DNA of 64,000 bases from M3007 sp031425035 (GTDB taxonomy: Bacteria; Bacteroidota; Bacteroidia; Chitinophagales; Saprospiraceae): assembly GCA_031425035.1 (NCBI GenBank), contig JANPIN010000106.1, forward strand, positions 1-64,000, read 5' to 3'. The notes under the pieces were generated by a model. The model had not been told where the DNA came from and searched no databases. It worked only from the letters and a program-made list of their open reading frames with translations. The translations under genes and the position numbers were made by a program. Of the stretch, positions 8,324 through 17,490 are shown one piece after another; the stretch's first letter is position 1, and each line of letters starts with the position of its first letter.

Positions 8324-9745
8324 TTAAAGGCCCGTGTTGATGTTCAGGTAAAAACCGCCTTGCCCCAGGTCATTCCAACTCCACTCCAGGCGGGCGGTTT
8401 TATCATAGTAGGCGACAAAATTCAGTCCCAGTCCATAGCCATACAGCCAGCGATTGGAAACCGGGTTGCCCGCCGCATACCAGGGATCGTTGGCGTAACC
8501 GGTATCGTTGTTAAACGCCAGATAGACCTTGATGGGAAAAACTTTAAACGCTTTGACCGGCATCCATTTGCCGAATTTAAAACTGCGGTCCAGCACATTA
8601 AAGCGCATCGACGTTTTCAAGAGCAGGTAATCCAAACCGTCGGCTACGTAGTATTCATAGCCCCGCACGAAACTTCCGCCATAGCCCAGCGCCTGGTTAT
8701 TATTGTAAGGCGGTTGCCGGCGTGGCAGACTGGTACGGCCTTTGATTATGGTTTCCAGGCTCCAGCGTTTATCGAAGGATTGGTAATGCCCATATTCCGC
8801 AAACAGACGCGACAGTTGTAGATTATCGGTAGGTAGCAGGCCGTTCTTTCGAAGTTCAATCACCAGGTTCCAGCCATGTAGCGGGAAGGGCCGGATGTCG
8901 CGGTGATCAGTTTGAAAGTTATACACCAGGCTAAAGTGGCGTTGCCGGGTGTTGGCATTGAGGAAGAAATCACGATTCAGGTTACGCGCAATCGTGTCGG
9001 CAATCCGGTTATCCCGATATTCCAGAATGAACGTGTGGGTACTCAACAATTTAGGTCGCCAGAAAAAATTAGTGGTGGCCGCCATTTGTTGAAACATCCA
9101 AAGATTGGGATTACGGTAAAATAATACTTTGTTACCCGTAGTTAAATACCCAACCTCGTGGGTACGGCTATAGGCCACACTGGTTTGTATGCCGATCGTT
9201 CCCCGCGCATTGAGGGGCGGAAAGCGGTAACTAAGTTCATATTTGTTGTTGTATCCGAATTGCCCTTTTACTTTTAAAGCGTCGGCATGACCGGTCAGGT
9301 TGAGGTAACTCAGGTCCAGACCGTAATTAACGCGCCGCAGGGAACGATTAAATTCCGTCCACCAAACATTGAAATTACGGTCGGCCAGTTCGAAGAGCGG
9401 AACCGGATATATATACCAGGTTTCGACCAGATCGATTCTTATGTACAGGTCTTCCGGAAATTTCGTCAGCGTACTATCCACCTTGATCACGGCGCTGGTA
9501 AACAAACCGGTGTTCATGAGCCGGAGTTCATTACGCTTTAAGGTAGCTGCCAGATTGTCTATTTCCAGGGAATCTCCTATGGCAAATTCCAATTCCCGCA
9601 GGATGATTCTCGCCTTTGTTTTACGGTTTCCGGCAATCGTAATATCTTCTATATGGGAGAAACGCGGGCCGGTGTTTACGGAGTCAGATGGCTGCGCAAA
9701 AATAGGGGTGACAAGGAGAAGCAGAAATAAACATTTGATTACCAA
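8324..9745 (-). CDS. POTRA-domain outer membrane protein, BamA/TamA (Omp85)-like
   Basis: Predicted outer-membrane beta-barrel of the Omp85 superfamily. After a signal peptide (VIKCLFLLLLVTPIFAQ) there is one POTRA-like domain (HIEDITIAGNRKTKARIILRELEFAIGDSL ... LMNTGLFTSAVI), then a C-terminal barrel rich in alternating aromatic residues with the GYGGSFVRGYEYY loop that resembles the family's lid motif. At about 473 residues it is shorter than BamA, which has five POTRA domains. No ATG precedes the signal peptide: the frame opens at GTG 9829, giving an odd 28-residue extension, and TTG 9745 gives a normal signal peptide, so 9745 is preferred. Its role in protein or lipid insertion is inferred. 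Confidence 0.75.
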   Translation of the reverse strand: MVIKCLFLLLLVTPIFAQPSDSVNTGPRFSHIEDITIAGNRKTKARIILRELEFAIGDSLEIDNLAATLKRNELRLMNTGLFTSAVIKVDSTLTKFPEDLYIRIDLVETWYIYPVPLFELADRNFNVWWTEFNRSLRRVNYGLDLSYLNLTGHADALKVKGQFGYNNKYELSYRFPPLNARGTIGIQTSVAYSRTHEVGYLTTGNKVLFYRNPNLWMFQQMAATTNFFWRPKLLSTHTFILEYRDNRIADTIARNLNRDFFLNANTRQRHFSLVYNFQTDHRDIRPFPLHGWNLVIELRKNGLLPTDNLQLSRLFAEYGHYQSFDKRWSLETIIKGRTSLPRRQPPYNNNQALGYGGSFVRGYEYYVADGLDYLLLKTSMRFNVLDRSFKFGKWMPVKAFKVFPIKVYLAFNNDTGYANDPWYAAGNPVSNRWLYGYGLGLNFVAYYDKTARLEWSWNDLGQGGFYLNINTGL

Positions 9746-9869
9746 AATTTTAGAACTTTGTGCCTTCAATATGTAAAGTTGAAATGGATGATCGGGGTTA
9801 GTTATTTCGGTCAAAACGTCCGCAACCACAAAAAACGGTTAATCGCATCACATTTTTTCTCTGCTCTTC

Positions 9870-9877
9870 TACCTTTG
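9870..9877 (+). promoter_or_regulatory. TAnnTTTG -7 box directly before ATG 9883
   Basis: TACCTTTG ends only 5 bases before the start codon of the coiled-coil/HhH gene. If used, transcription would begin at or next to the ATG, giving a leaderless or nearly leaderless mRNA. Confidence 0.5.
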
Positions 9878-9882
9878 GTCAA

Positions 9883-10773
9883 ATGGAATTGAGCGAATTA
9901 TTGCACGATCCTATGTTTTATGGCCTTGTTTGGGCCATTCTCGCCGTTTTTGGTGTCGTCGTCGGTTGGACACTGCGCGCCAATTTCCCGGAAAAGGAAG
10001 TTCGGCAAAATCTTGCCCGCACGGAGCAGGAACGGAACACCCTCGCCCGTTTATATACGCACCTCAAGCACCAGCACGATCTTCGCGAAGCTGATTTTCG
10101 ACGCACCTCCCTGGAAGCTGCCAATTTGCGCGACCGTTTCCGTTCCATCGAAATGGAAAAATCCGCCCTGGTCGCCGCTCAGCAAGCCGCCGCTACCCGC
10201 ATGGAACGCGCCGAAGCCACTGCCCTGCAATACAGTCAGAAGTTAATCGAACTGGAACAGCAATCCATCACCCTGAGCGCTAAAAACGCCCAGCTTTCCG
10301 GCGATCTGGCCAAAATGCTGGTGGAACTCAATGCCTGGAAAACGCTCTATCGCGACTTCCAGGTCATGCAGCAAAAACTGGCCGGCTATGAACGCGCCTC
10401 CCGCAACCTCGAAATGGAACGCGACCAGCTCCAAAACGACCTGGCCACCGCCCGAACGGATATTGATAACCTGCAGGTCGAACTGGCCCGACAGGCCATT
10501 ATCCATGCTAAAAACGCACCTGCCAGTAATGTTCGCAAAGGAGGCCCCGCCGCCCCGGAACAAACCGACGATCTGAAAATCATCAAAGGTATTGGGGTCA
10601 CGATCGAACAGCAACTGTTTCAACTTGGGGTGTTCACTTTTGCCCAGATCAGCCGCTGGGACGATGACGCCGTCATTACCCATGCCCGCAAACTGAATAT
10701 CAGCCCCGGCAAAATTTTTCAGGAAGATTGGGTAAGTCAGGCCCGGCAACTGGCCACCAGTTATCGGCCCTAA
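9883..10773 (+). CDS. Membrane-anchored coiled-coil protein with C-terminal helix-hairpin-helix domain
   Basis: A 296-residue protein with one N-terminal membrane helix (residues 12-30, FYGLVWAILAVFGVVVGW), a long Glu/Gln/Leu-rich coiled coil (about 38-215) and a C-terminal helix-hairpin-helix/L21-type domain (DDLKIIKGIGVTIEQQLFQLGVFTFAQISRW, about 233-262). The cytoplasmic HhH may bind nucleic acid or protein. Its gene is divergent from the BamA-like gene and 156 bp upstream of porX. I know such proteins in Bacteroidota only as hypothetical, so no function is assigned. Confidence 0.75.
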   Translation: MELSELLHDPMFYGLVWAILAVFGVVVGWTLRANFPEKEVRQNLARTEQERNTLARLYTHLKHQHDLREADFRRTSLEAANLRDRFRSIEMEKSALVAAQQAAATRMERAEATALQYSQKLIELEQQSITLSAKNAQLSGDLAKMLVELNAWKTLYRDFQVMQQKLAGYERASRNLEMERDQLQNDLATARTDIDNLQVELARQAIIHAKNAPASNVRKGGPAAPEQTDDLKIIKGIGVTIEQQLFQLGVFTFAQISRWDDDAVITHARKLNISPGKIFQEDWVSQARQLATSYRP

Positions 10774-10831
10774 GAAAATGGGCAGCAAACCCGCCTATGT
10801 CGTAAAAGACTATGCCGCGGCCAGACGTACA

Positions 10832-10850
10832 TACCCGATAATTTCGGGTA
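10832..10850. terminator. Weak hairpin between the coiled-coil gene and porX
   Basis: TACCCGA and TCGGGTA form a 7-bp stem around a 5-base loop, followed by five A's on the plus strand. A plus-strand terminator would need T's there, so it could be a weak terminator on the minus strand or a regulatory hairpin upstream of porX. Confidence 0.3.
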
Positions 10851-10929
10851 AAAACCAAGGCGTTGAAATTGGTGTTTATCCAATGCACGTATTCAACACC
10901 CCTAAAACAAGTTACAAACACACCATTTT

Positions 10930-12492
10930 ATGGATAAAATTACAATTCTATGGGCAGATGATGAAATCGACCTGCTCAAGCCCCATCTAATGTTTCTCAA
11001 TAGCAAAGGGTACGATGTCATAACGGCCACCAACGGCTTCGACGCCGTTGAAATGTACGGAGAAAAAGCGGATGAAATAGACGTGGTTTTTCTGGACGAA
11101 AGCATGCCCGGTCTCACCGGCCTGGAAGTTTTACCCCGCATCAAAGAACGTAACCCTGCCGTTCCCGTCGTTCTTATTACCAAAAATGAGGCGGAACATG
11201 TCATGGAAGAAGCGATCGGCTCGCAGATCTCGGACTACCTGATCAAACCGGTCAACCCCAACCAGATCCTGCTGACCCTCAAGAAAATAATCGATAATAA
11301 ACGGCTGGTACGGGAAAAAACTTCCATGGACTACCAGCAGGAGTTCCGCCAGATCTTTATGCAAATTACCGGCGGACTCAGTCACCAGGAATGGGTGGAT
11401 GCCTATAAAAAAATTGTCGCCTGGGAACTGAAGGTGGACGCCAACGAGGCTTCCGGTGTGACCGAAATTTTGTCGCAGCAGAAACAACAGGCCAATACCG
11501 AGTTTTCCAAATACGTGGTCAAAAACTATTTTGACTGGGTAGATAAAAATAAGGAGATCGGTCCGATCATGTCGCATTCCCTGCTGCGCAAACACGTTTT
11601 TCCACATCTTGGGAACGGTACGCCAACCGTGCTTTTGCTGCTGGATAATCTGCGCTACGATCAGTGGAAAACCATCGAGCCGATCATCAACGAGCAGTTC
11701 AAGACGGAAAATGAGCAGTGTTTCTTCAGTATTCTGCCCACCGCCACCCAGTATAGCCGCAATGCGATTTTTGCCGGCATGATGCCTCTCGACATCGAAA
11801 CGGCTTTTCCCGATAAATGGAAAAACGATACGGATGAAGGCGGCAAAAACCTGCACGAAGACTTTTTCCTGGGAAAACAGATCGAACGCGTTTTCCGCAA
11901 AGGCATTAAGTGGGACTATATAAAGGTGACCAACGTCAGCAACGCGAAGGAGCTAAACGACAACATGATCAATTATCTGAACAACGACCTAACGGTTATT
12001 GTCTACAATTTCATTGATATGTTGTCGCATGCCCGTACCGAAATGGAGGTACTCAAAGAACTGGCCGGCGACGAACGCGCCTATCGTTCCCTGACCCGTT
12101 CGTGGTTTTTGCACAGTCCGCTGTGGACCGCTTTACGTCGCCTCGAAGGCCGCGACGTGCAGTTGTTCGTCACCACCGACCACGGCACTATTCGTGTACA
12201 AAGCCCTTCCAAGGTGGTGGGTGACCGGGAAACGACGGCGAACCTGCGCTATAAAGTGGGCCGCAACCTGCAGTATGAGCGCCGCGACGTGCTCGAAATC
12301 CGCGACCCAAAATCGGCTGGCTTGCCCCGTCCGAACATCAGTTCGACCTTTATTTTTGCCAAGGAGGACTATTTTTTCCTCTATCCGAACAACTACAACC
12401 ACTTCCACAATTACTATAAAAACACCTTCCAGCACGGCGGCATTTCTTTGGAAGAAATGATCTGCCCGATTGTCCGGATGCGGTCGAAATAG
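10930..12492 (+). CDS. porX: T9SS response regulator PorX (REC domain + PglZ domain)
   Basis: A 520-residue orphan-type response regulator that controls type IX secretion genes and gliding-type secretion in Bacteroidota. The receiver domain (1-122) keeps the acidic pocket D10/D11, phospho-acceptor D56 (FLDESMPG), T84 and K106 (YLIKPVNP). The C-terminal PglZ domain (about 230-520), an alkaline-phosphatase-superfamily phosphodiesterase, keeps LLDNLRYD (D239), the nucleophile region ILPTATQYSR (T271), FIDMLSH (D363, H367), TTDHGT (D417-H418) and QHGG (H502). All expected catalytic positions look intact. The kinase partner (PorY) is not in the window. It has no classical DNA-binding domain. A possible T9SS client is encoded at 5072-7168. 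Confidence 0.95.
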   Translation: MDKITILWADDEIDLLKPHLMFLNSKGYDVITATNGFDAVEMYGEKADEIDVVFLDESMPGLTGLEVLPRIKERNPAVPVVLITKNEAEHVMEEAIGSQISDYLIKPVNPNQILLTLKKIIDNKRLVREKTSMDYQQEFRQIFMQITGGLSHQEWVDAYKKIVAWELKVDANEASGVTEILSQQKQQANTEFSKYVVKNYFDWVDKNKEIGPIMSHSLLRKHVFPHLGNGTPTVLLLLDNLRYDQWKTIEPIINEQFKTENEQCFFSILPTATQYSRNAIFAGMMPLDIETAFPDKWKNDTDEGGKNLHEDFFLGKQIERVFRKGIKWDYIKVTNVSNAKELNDNMINYLNNDLTVIVYNFIDMLSHARTEMEVLKELAGDERAYRSLTRSWFLHSPLWTALRRLEGRDVQLFVTTDHGTIRVQSPSKVVGDRETTANLRYKVGRNLQYERRDVLEIRDPKSAGLPRPNISSTFIFAKEDYFFLYPNNYNHFHNYYKNTFQHGGISLEEMICPIVRMRSK

Positions 12493-12513
12493 GTGCTCCG
12501 CAACAACTCCAAT

Positions 12514-13788
12514 ATGCAGGCTATTCGTCTATCGAAACCCGACCGACTACTCCGGGGCCATATTCGGCTGGAGGGCTCCAAGAGTATTAGTAACCGTGCC
12601 CTGATCGTACTGGCCCTGGCCAATGCCGATCCGGCGCCTTACTTATCCCACCTGGCCGGCGCCCGGGATACGCACACTTTGCAACGGCTTTTAACGCAAA
12701 AAGCTAGCACCTACGATGCCGGAGATGCGGGCACGACTTTTCGTTTTCTGACCGCTTATCTGGCTACGCGGCCCGGCACGCAAATACTAACGGGTTCGGC
12801 GCGCATGCAGGAACGGCCGGTGGGCGCGCTGGTGCACGCCCTGCGCAGTTTGGGCGCCGACATTCAATTTCTGGAAAAAGACGGGTTTCCGCCTTTACAG
12901 ATCGGGGAGCCGAAAAACCTTGGCTTAGCTAGCCGCGAAGTGCGTATTCAGGCGGATACCAGCAGCCAGTTCCTCTCCGCTTTACTGATGATCGGCCCTT
13001 ATTTGCCGCAGGGCCTGGTGTTGATTCCGGAAGGTCCGCTCGTTTCGCGGCCATATCTGGAAATGACCCTGGGGCTGATGCGTTACTTCGGGGCGCAGGT
13101 AGAGTGGCAAAATGACCAGATACACGTGGCGCCCGGCGCTTATCAACCCCGGCCGCTGATCGTGGAAGCCGATTGGTCGGCCGCGTCCTACTGGTACTCG
13201 CTGGCGGCTTTGGCCGATCAGGTCGATCTCCGGCTGGATGGCCTTTTCGCCGATAGCTGGCAGGGCGATTCGGTGCTGGCCAAAATGATGGAAGCATTTG
13301 GCGTGCAAACCACTTTTGAAAAAGACGGGTTGCATCTCACTAAATCCGGTATCGGCCAGAAACCCATTTTCGAGCGCGATTTTCTCGACTGCCCGGATCT
13401 GGCGCAAACCCTGGCGGTCGTCTGCGCCGGTGTAGGCCGGCAGGGTGTTTTCACCGGACTGGAAACCCTGGCCATCAAGGAAACGGACCGGATCGCCGCC
13501 TTACGCACCGAGCTGGCTAAAGTGGGCGTTTCGCTGTCCAAACTCCCGGCCCGTTTTTCCAAAAAACAGCCCGACCGTGTATTTTACCTGCTGGATGGGC
13601 AGGCCCACTGGGCAACCACCCCGCGTTTTCATACCTACGACGATCACCGCATGGCCATGGCTTTTGCGCCGTTGGGCCTGCTGCAGCCGGTGGAAATTGA
13701 ACACCCGGAGGTAGTCGCTAAAAGTTATCCGCTTTTTTGGGAGCATCTGGCGGAAGTCGGCTTTGTGGTGGAAAATATCAGTCTATGA
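12514..13788 (+). CDS. aroA: 3-phosphoshikimate 1-carboxyvinyltransferase (EPSP synthase)
   Basis: Sixth step of the shikimate pathway: joins shikimate-3-phosphate and phosphoenolpyruvate. The 424-residue protein has the two-domain signature: LEGSKSISNRALIV near the N-terminus, DAGDAGTTFRFLTAY (phosphoenolpyruvate loop), RMQERPVG, SQFLSALLMI, and the late KETDRIAAL plus YDDHRMAMAFA motifs. The frame is open 7 codons upstream at GTG 12493, directly after the porX stop; ATG 12514 is preferred. It lies 21 bp after porX on the same strand and overlaps the next gene by 4 bp. aroQ of the same pathway is at 43343. Confidence 0.95.
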   Translation: MQAIRLSKPDRLLRGHIRLEGSKSISNRALIVLALANADPAPYLSHLAGARDTHTLQRLLTQKASTYDAGDAGTTFRFLTAYLATRPGTQILTGSARMQERPVGALVHALRSLGADIQFLEKDGFPPLQIGEPKNLGLASREVRIQADTSSQFLSALLMIGPYLPQGLVLIPEGPLVSRPYLEMTLGLMRYFGAQVEWQNDQIHVAPGAYQPRPLIVEADWSAASYWYSLAALADQVDLRLDGLFADSWQGDSVLAKMMEAFGVQTTFEKDGLHLTKSGIGQKPIFERDFLDCPDLAQTLAVVCAGVGRQGVFTGLETLAIKETDRIAALRTELAKVGVSLSKLPARFSKKQPDRVFYLLDGQAHWATTPRFHTYDDHRMAMAFAPLGLLQPVEIEHPEVVAKSYPLFWEHLAEVGFVVENISL

Positions 13789-14729
13789 CGCCTGCGCTTA
13801 TTTTTGAAACATTTGCGCGGGGCAAACTGCTGCTGACCGGTGAATATTTTGTGCTGGATGGCGCCGAGGCGTTGGCGCTGCCGGTCCGTTACGGACAAAC
13901 ACTAAGAGTAGAAACCGCAGAGAAAAACCTGCATTGGCGAAGTTTGGATATGGATGGCTCCTGCTGGTTTGAAGCCACTTTCACCCTGCCCGATCTGGAA
14001 ATAGCCGCCGCGACCGATCTGCCAACGGCCCGCACCTTAGTCAGTTTCCTGCAGGCCTGCCGCCGGCAAGCACCCGGTTTTCTACGGGATTCGCCTGGTT
14101 TTTCGGTTACGACCCAAAATGATTTTCCCCGGCCCTGGGGTTTGGGCACCAGTAGCACCCTCCTCGCCGCCCTGGCGAAATGGGCGCAGGTAGATCCGTA
14201 CGCGGTTTTGTTCAATACTTTGGGCGGCTCGGGTTACGACCTGGCCTGCGCCTATGCCGACGGGGCCATTATATACCAGTTAGAACAGGGCAAGCCCAAT
14301 GTGGAGACCGTTGATTTTCAACCGGTTTTTGCCGAACACTTATACTTCGTCTATCTGGGGAAAAAGCAGGACAGCCGGGCGGGTATCAAACACTACCAGG
14401 CACGGAAGCTGGAAAATCAGGTTTTTACAGCAGAAATATCTGCGTTGACCAGGCGCGCGCTGGCGGCGGCGCGCCTGGAAGAATTTGAAAAAATACTGGC
14501 CGAACACGAACAACTGGTCAGCCGGGCGCTGGATTTACCGCGGGCGAAAGACCTTTTTTTCCCGGATTACTGGGGTGCAGTAAAAAGCCTGGGCGCCTGG
14601 GGCGGTGATTTTGTGTTGGCCACCAGTCGAAAAACCGAGGCGGAAACGCAGGCTTTTTTCAACGAAAAAGGTTGTAGCGTGTTTATTCCTTATTCAAGTA
14701 TGACGGCGTCAGGTCGTTTTCCCTCGTAA
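13785..14729 (+). CDS. GYDIA-type GHMP kinase
   Basis: A 314-residue small-molecule kinase of the GHMP superfamily (galactose, homoserine, mevalonate, phosphomevalonate kinases). GKLLLTGEYFVLDG at residues 13-26, the ATP-binding WGLGTSSTLLAAL and SGYDLACAYADG place it in the Bacteroidota GYDIA group; here the motif reads GYDLA. The natural substrate is not established; a mevalonate-pathway or related phosphorylation is plausible. The ATG at 13785 overlaps the aroA TGA as ATGA, so translation is likely coupled. The frame opens further upstream inside aroA, but only this start gives a sensible N-terminus. Confidence 0.85.
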   Translation: MTPALIFETFARGKLLLTGEYFVLDGAEALALPVRYGQTLRVETAEKNLHWRSLDMDGSCWFEATFTLPDLEIAAATDLPTARTLVSFLQACRRQAPGFLRDSPGFSVTTQNDFPRPWGLGTSSTLLAALAKWAQVDPYAVLFNTLGGSGYDLACAYADGAIIYQLEQGKPNVETVDFQPVFAEHLYFVYLGKKQDSRAGIKHYQARKLENQVFTAEISALTRRALAAARLEEFEKILAEHEQLVSRALDLPRAKDLFFPDYWGAVKSLGAWGGDFVLATSRKTEAETQAFFNEKGCSVFIPYSSMTASGRFPS

Positions 14730-14760
14730 ATATGCGGTTTTATCCGCCTCATCATTTCCC

Positions 14761-15486
14761 ATGCCTACTCTCTGGTACGACGGTGTAGTTAAAAAAATAG
14801 ATCTGCTGGCGCCCACCGTGCGCAGCATTGTCATTGAAGTGCCGGTGGACGGCCAATTCGATTTTCAAGCCGGTCAGTTCATTACCCTCGACCTGCCCAT
14901 TGGGGAAAAACGCCTGCAACGCTGGCGGAGTTATTCCATCGCCAATGCACCGGACGGCAGCAACTTGATCGAGTTATGCGTGGTGCGTTCCGTGAATGGC
15001 GAGGGCAGCCGGTATTTATTTGAAGAAGTCCAAGCGGGCAGCATCTTACGTTTTAAAGGTCCGGACGGTGGTTTTGTTTTGCCGGATAAAATCGAGCGCG
15101 ACCTGGTTTTCATTTGTACCGGTACCGGGGTAGCGCCGTTTCGGAGTATGCTGCTGGATTTGCAGCGCAGCGGGAAACCGCACCGCAATTTGCAGTTGAT
15201 TTTTGGTACCCGCAGCGAGAGCAATATTTTGTACCGCGCTGAATTTGAAGCACTTGAAAAATCAATGCCGGAATTTCGCTACGATATAGCGCTTTCCCGC
15301 CAGATGGATTGGAATGGGCATAAAGGCTATGTACACCAGGTTTATCTGGAACGCCACGCCGTGGTAAGGCCCGATGTGGAGTTTTACATTTGCGGCTGGA
15401 GCAACATGATCGATGAGGCGGTAGCGAATTTACTGGTCACTTTAGGCTACGACCGATCGCAGGTTCGCTATGAACTGTATGGCTAA
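14761..15486 (+). CDS. FAD-binding oxidoreductase of the ferredoxin-NADP reductase family
   Basis: A 241-residue NAD(P)H-dependent flavin reductase. The flavin domain has AGQFITLDL and RSYS (R56-S59), and the nucleotide domain has CTGTGVAPFRSM (119-130) and a late YICGWSNMI motif. It has no ferredoxin domain and no signal peptide, so it probably passes electrons in the cytosol between NAD(P)H and a free flavoprotein or iron-sulfur partner, which is not adjacent. It follows the GHMP kinase gene with a 31-bp gap. A larger 2Fe-2S member of the same superfamily is encoded at 20884-21999. Confidence 0.85.
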   Translation: MPTLWYDGVVKKIDLLAPTVRSIVIEVPVDGQFDFQAGQFITLDLPIGEKRLQRWRSYSIANAPDGSNLIELCVVRSVNGEGSRYLFEEVQAGSILRFKGPDGGFVLPDKIERDLVFICTGTGVAPFRSMLLDLQRSGKPHRNLQLIFGTRSESNILYRAEFEALEKSMPEFRYDIALSRQMDWNGHKGYVHQVYLERHAVVRPDVEFYICGWSNMIDEAVANLLVTLGYDRSQVRYELYG

Positions 15487-15552
15487 ATGCGATGAGCAGG
15501 CAGAAATTGATTTAGTCGTTCTATTTTTACCCGGAAAAAAAAGTCCGGGAAC

Positions 15553-17490
15553 ATGTCCAAGCAACGCAACCAGAGACCTGCATCAGTCGCTACCCCTGTT
15601 AAAAAGAAAACTGTTACGCAGCAGCCGGCGTCGATAAAGACGTCTGGACCAGCCCTGTCCGGCGGTTGGATCATTGGCCTGATCGCGGCAGCCCTGGGCT
15701 TTTTACTCTATGTCAATTCTTTCGGAAATACCTATTGCCTCGACGATTTTTCGGCCATCAAGGAAAACTGGGTGGTGAAAGGTGGTCTAAAAAACCTCGG
15801 CATCATCTTTTCCACCGAATACCGCTACGGCGCCTGGAGCAGTCCGGGTTCCCTGTATCGTCCGTTGCCGCTGGCCATGTTTTCCCTGGAGTGGCAGCTT
15901 GCGCCCGACAAGCCCTTCCTCAGCCACGTGATGAACGTGCTTTTTTACGCCGCCACCGGCTGGGCCCTGTGGGTTACCTGGCGCAAAATTCTGGTCGCTT
16001 TCCCGCCGGCCATGGTCGCGATGGGGGTGCTGTTCTTTATGTCGCATCCCGTTCATACCGAAGTAGTCGCCAACATTAAAAGCCGCGATGAAATCCTGGC
16101 CCTCCTTTTTTGCACGCTGGCGCTGAATTTCCTGTGGCGTTATCTGGAAGAAAAAAAGACGGGTCAGATCCTGGCGGCTACAGCCTTATTCGCGCTGGGA
16201 CTTTTCTCCAAAGAAAGCAGTTTCCTGTTCCTGTTCATTTTCCCGATCACCGTCGCTTTCTTTTCCCGCGCTTCTTTGGGCGAAAACCTGCGGGCTTTCG
16301 CTTTTATGGCCATTCCAGCCGCCTTGTTTTTGCTGGTGCGGCATCAGGTACTGGGAGCGCAGCCTTATAACGAGGTGTATTCCATTCTCGATAATTTCAT
16401 CATTGGCGCAGCCAATCCGGCGGAGCGAATCGCTTCGGCTTTTTCCGCCTGCTGGCGATATGTACAGATATTGCTGATTCCGCACCCGCTCGTTTGCGAC
16501 ATGGGTTACCCACAATTAAAGCCGGTGAATTTTTCCGACTGGCGGGCCCAGGTCGGTTTAACGGCTTTTTTTGGTATGGGTATTTGGGCGGTTCTCCATC
16601 TGGGTCGCCGGCATTTTCTGGCCTTTGCCATCGTATTTTTCCTGTTTCCGTTTGCACTGTTCAGCAACCTGTTGTTCCTGATCGGTACTTCCTATGGCGA
16701 GCGTCTGTTGTACGTACCCTCCCTCGGTTTTGCCTTTGCTTTGGCCTGGGCTATTTGCAAAATATTCAAGATCACTGATTTATCCAGTATTTGGAAACCC
16801 GGTGGTAATTCGACCCCCTGGATAGTGGCCGGTATTATCCTGGCTGCATATAGCCTGCTGACTATTGCCCGTAATCCGGCCTGGTACGACAGCGCTTCCT
16901 TATACGCAGCCGACCTGCCCAACTCGCCCAACTGTGCCAAACTAAATTATCACAATGCGCTCGAAGTGACCAAGGGCGGCATCGATGAAAAAAGAGGCGT
17001 GGTGACCGACTCCGTCCAGGTGCTGAAAGGCATTGCCGCGTATACCAAGACCATCAGTTTATACCCGGAATACCACGATGCCTACGGTAGCCGCGGACTG
17101 GCCTATTTCCGTTTACAGAAGTATGATCTGGCTTTCGAAGACTACCAAAAAGCCTTGAAATACCGTCCGAACGATGCGAAAGTGCTCTCTAACCTGGGCT
17201 TTATATATTTCATGCGCAATCAGTTGGACAAGTCGGAAGAGGTGTACCGCAAATCCATTCAATACGACGCACGTTTTGTCGACGCCCGCCGCAACCTGGG
17301 TGCTGTTTTGGCCATGAAAAAGCAATTCCCGGCCGCTATCGAGCAATGGAAAGTTGCCCTGCAGTTTGAACCCAAAAATCCAACCTTGCTTTATTACATC
17401 GGCTCCGGTTACCGCGACATGGGGCAACCTGAACAGGCCGCACCCTGGCTGGAACAGGCTTATGCCATCGATCCTTCGTTGCGTAAATAA
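15553..17490 (+). CDS. Polytopic membrane protein with C-terminal TPR repeats (GT-C glycosyltransferase-like)
   Basis: A 645-residue protein. A basic, Thr/Lys-rich cytoplasmic tail (1-35) precedes many membrane helices (about 40-450), with a NTYCLDDFSAIKENW acidic loop after the first helix, as in TMTC/GT-C mannosyltransferase-like proteins. A TPR array follows (about 480-645: HDAYGSRGLAYFRLQKYDLAFEDYQKAL and later units). It may glycosylate lipids or proteins using a lipid-linked donor, but no active site can be verified. Its stop codon is immediately followed by the stop of the convergent helix-hairpin-helix gene. Confidence 0.75.
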   Translation: MSKQRNQRPASVATPVKKKTVTQQPASIKTSGPALSGGWIIGLIAAALGFLLYVNSFGNTYCLDDFSAIKENWVVKGGLKNLGIIFSTEYRYGAWSSPGSLYRPLPLAMFSLEWQLAPDKPFLSHVMNVLFYAATGWALWVTWRKILVAFPPAMVAMGVLFFMSHPVHTEVVANIKSRDEILALLFCTLALNFLWRYLEEKKTGQILAATALFALGLFSKESSFLFLFIFPITVAFFSRASLGENLRAFAFMAIPAALFLLVRHQVLGAQPYNEVYSILDNFIIGAANPAERIASAFSACWRYVQILLIPHPLVCDMGYPQLKPVNFSDWRAQVGLTAFFGMGIWAVLHLGRRHFLAFAIVFFLFPFALFSNLLFLIGTSYGERLLYVPSLGFAFALAWAICKIFKITDLSSIWKPGGNSTPWIVAGIILAAYSLLTIARNPAWYDSASLYAADLPNSPNCAKLNYHNALEVTKGGIDEKRGVVTDSVQVLKGIAAYTKTISLYPEYHDAYGSRGLAYFRLQKYDLAFEDYQKALKYRPNDAKVLSNLGFIYFMRNQLDKSEEVYRKSIQYDARFVDARRNLGAVLAMKKQFPAAIEQWKVALQFEPKNPTLLYYIGSGYRDMGQPEQAAPWLEQAYAIDPSLRK

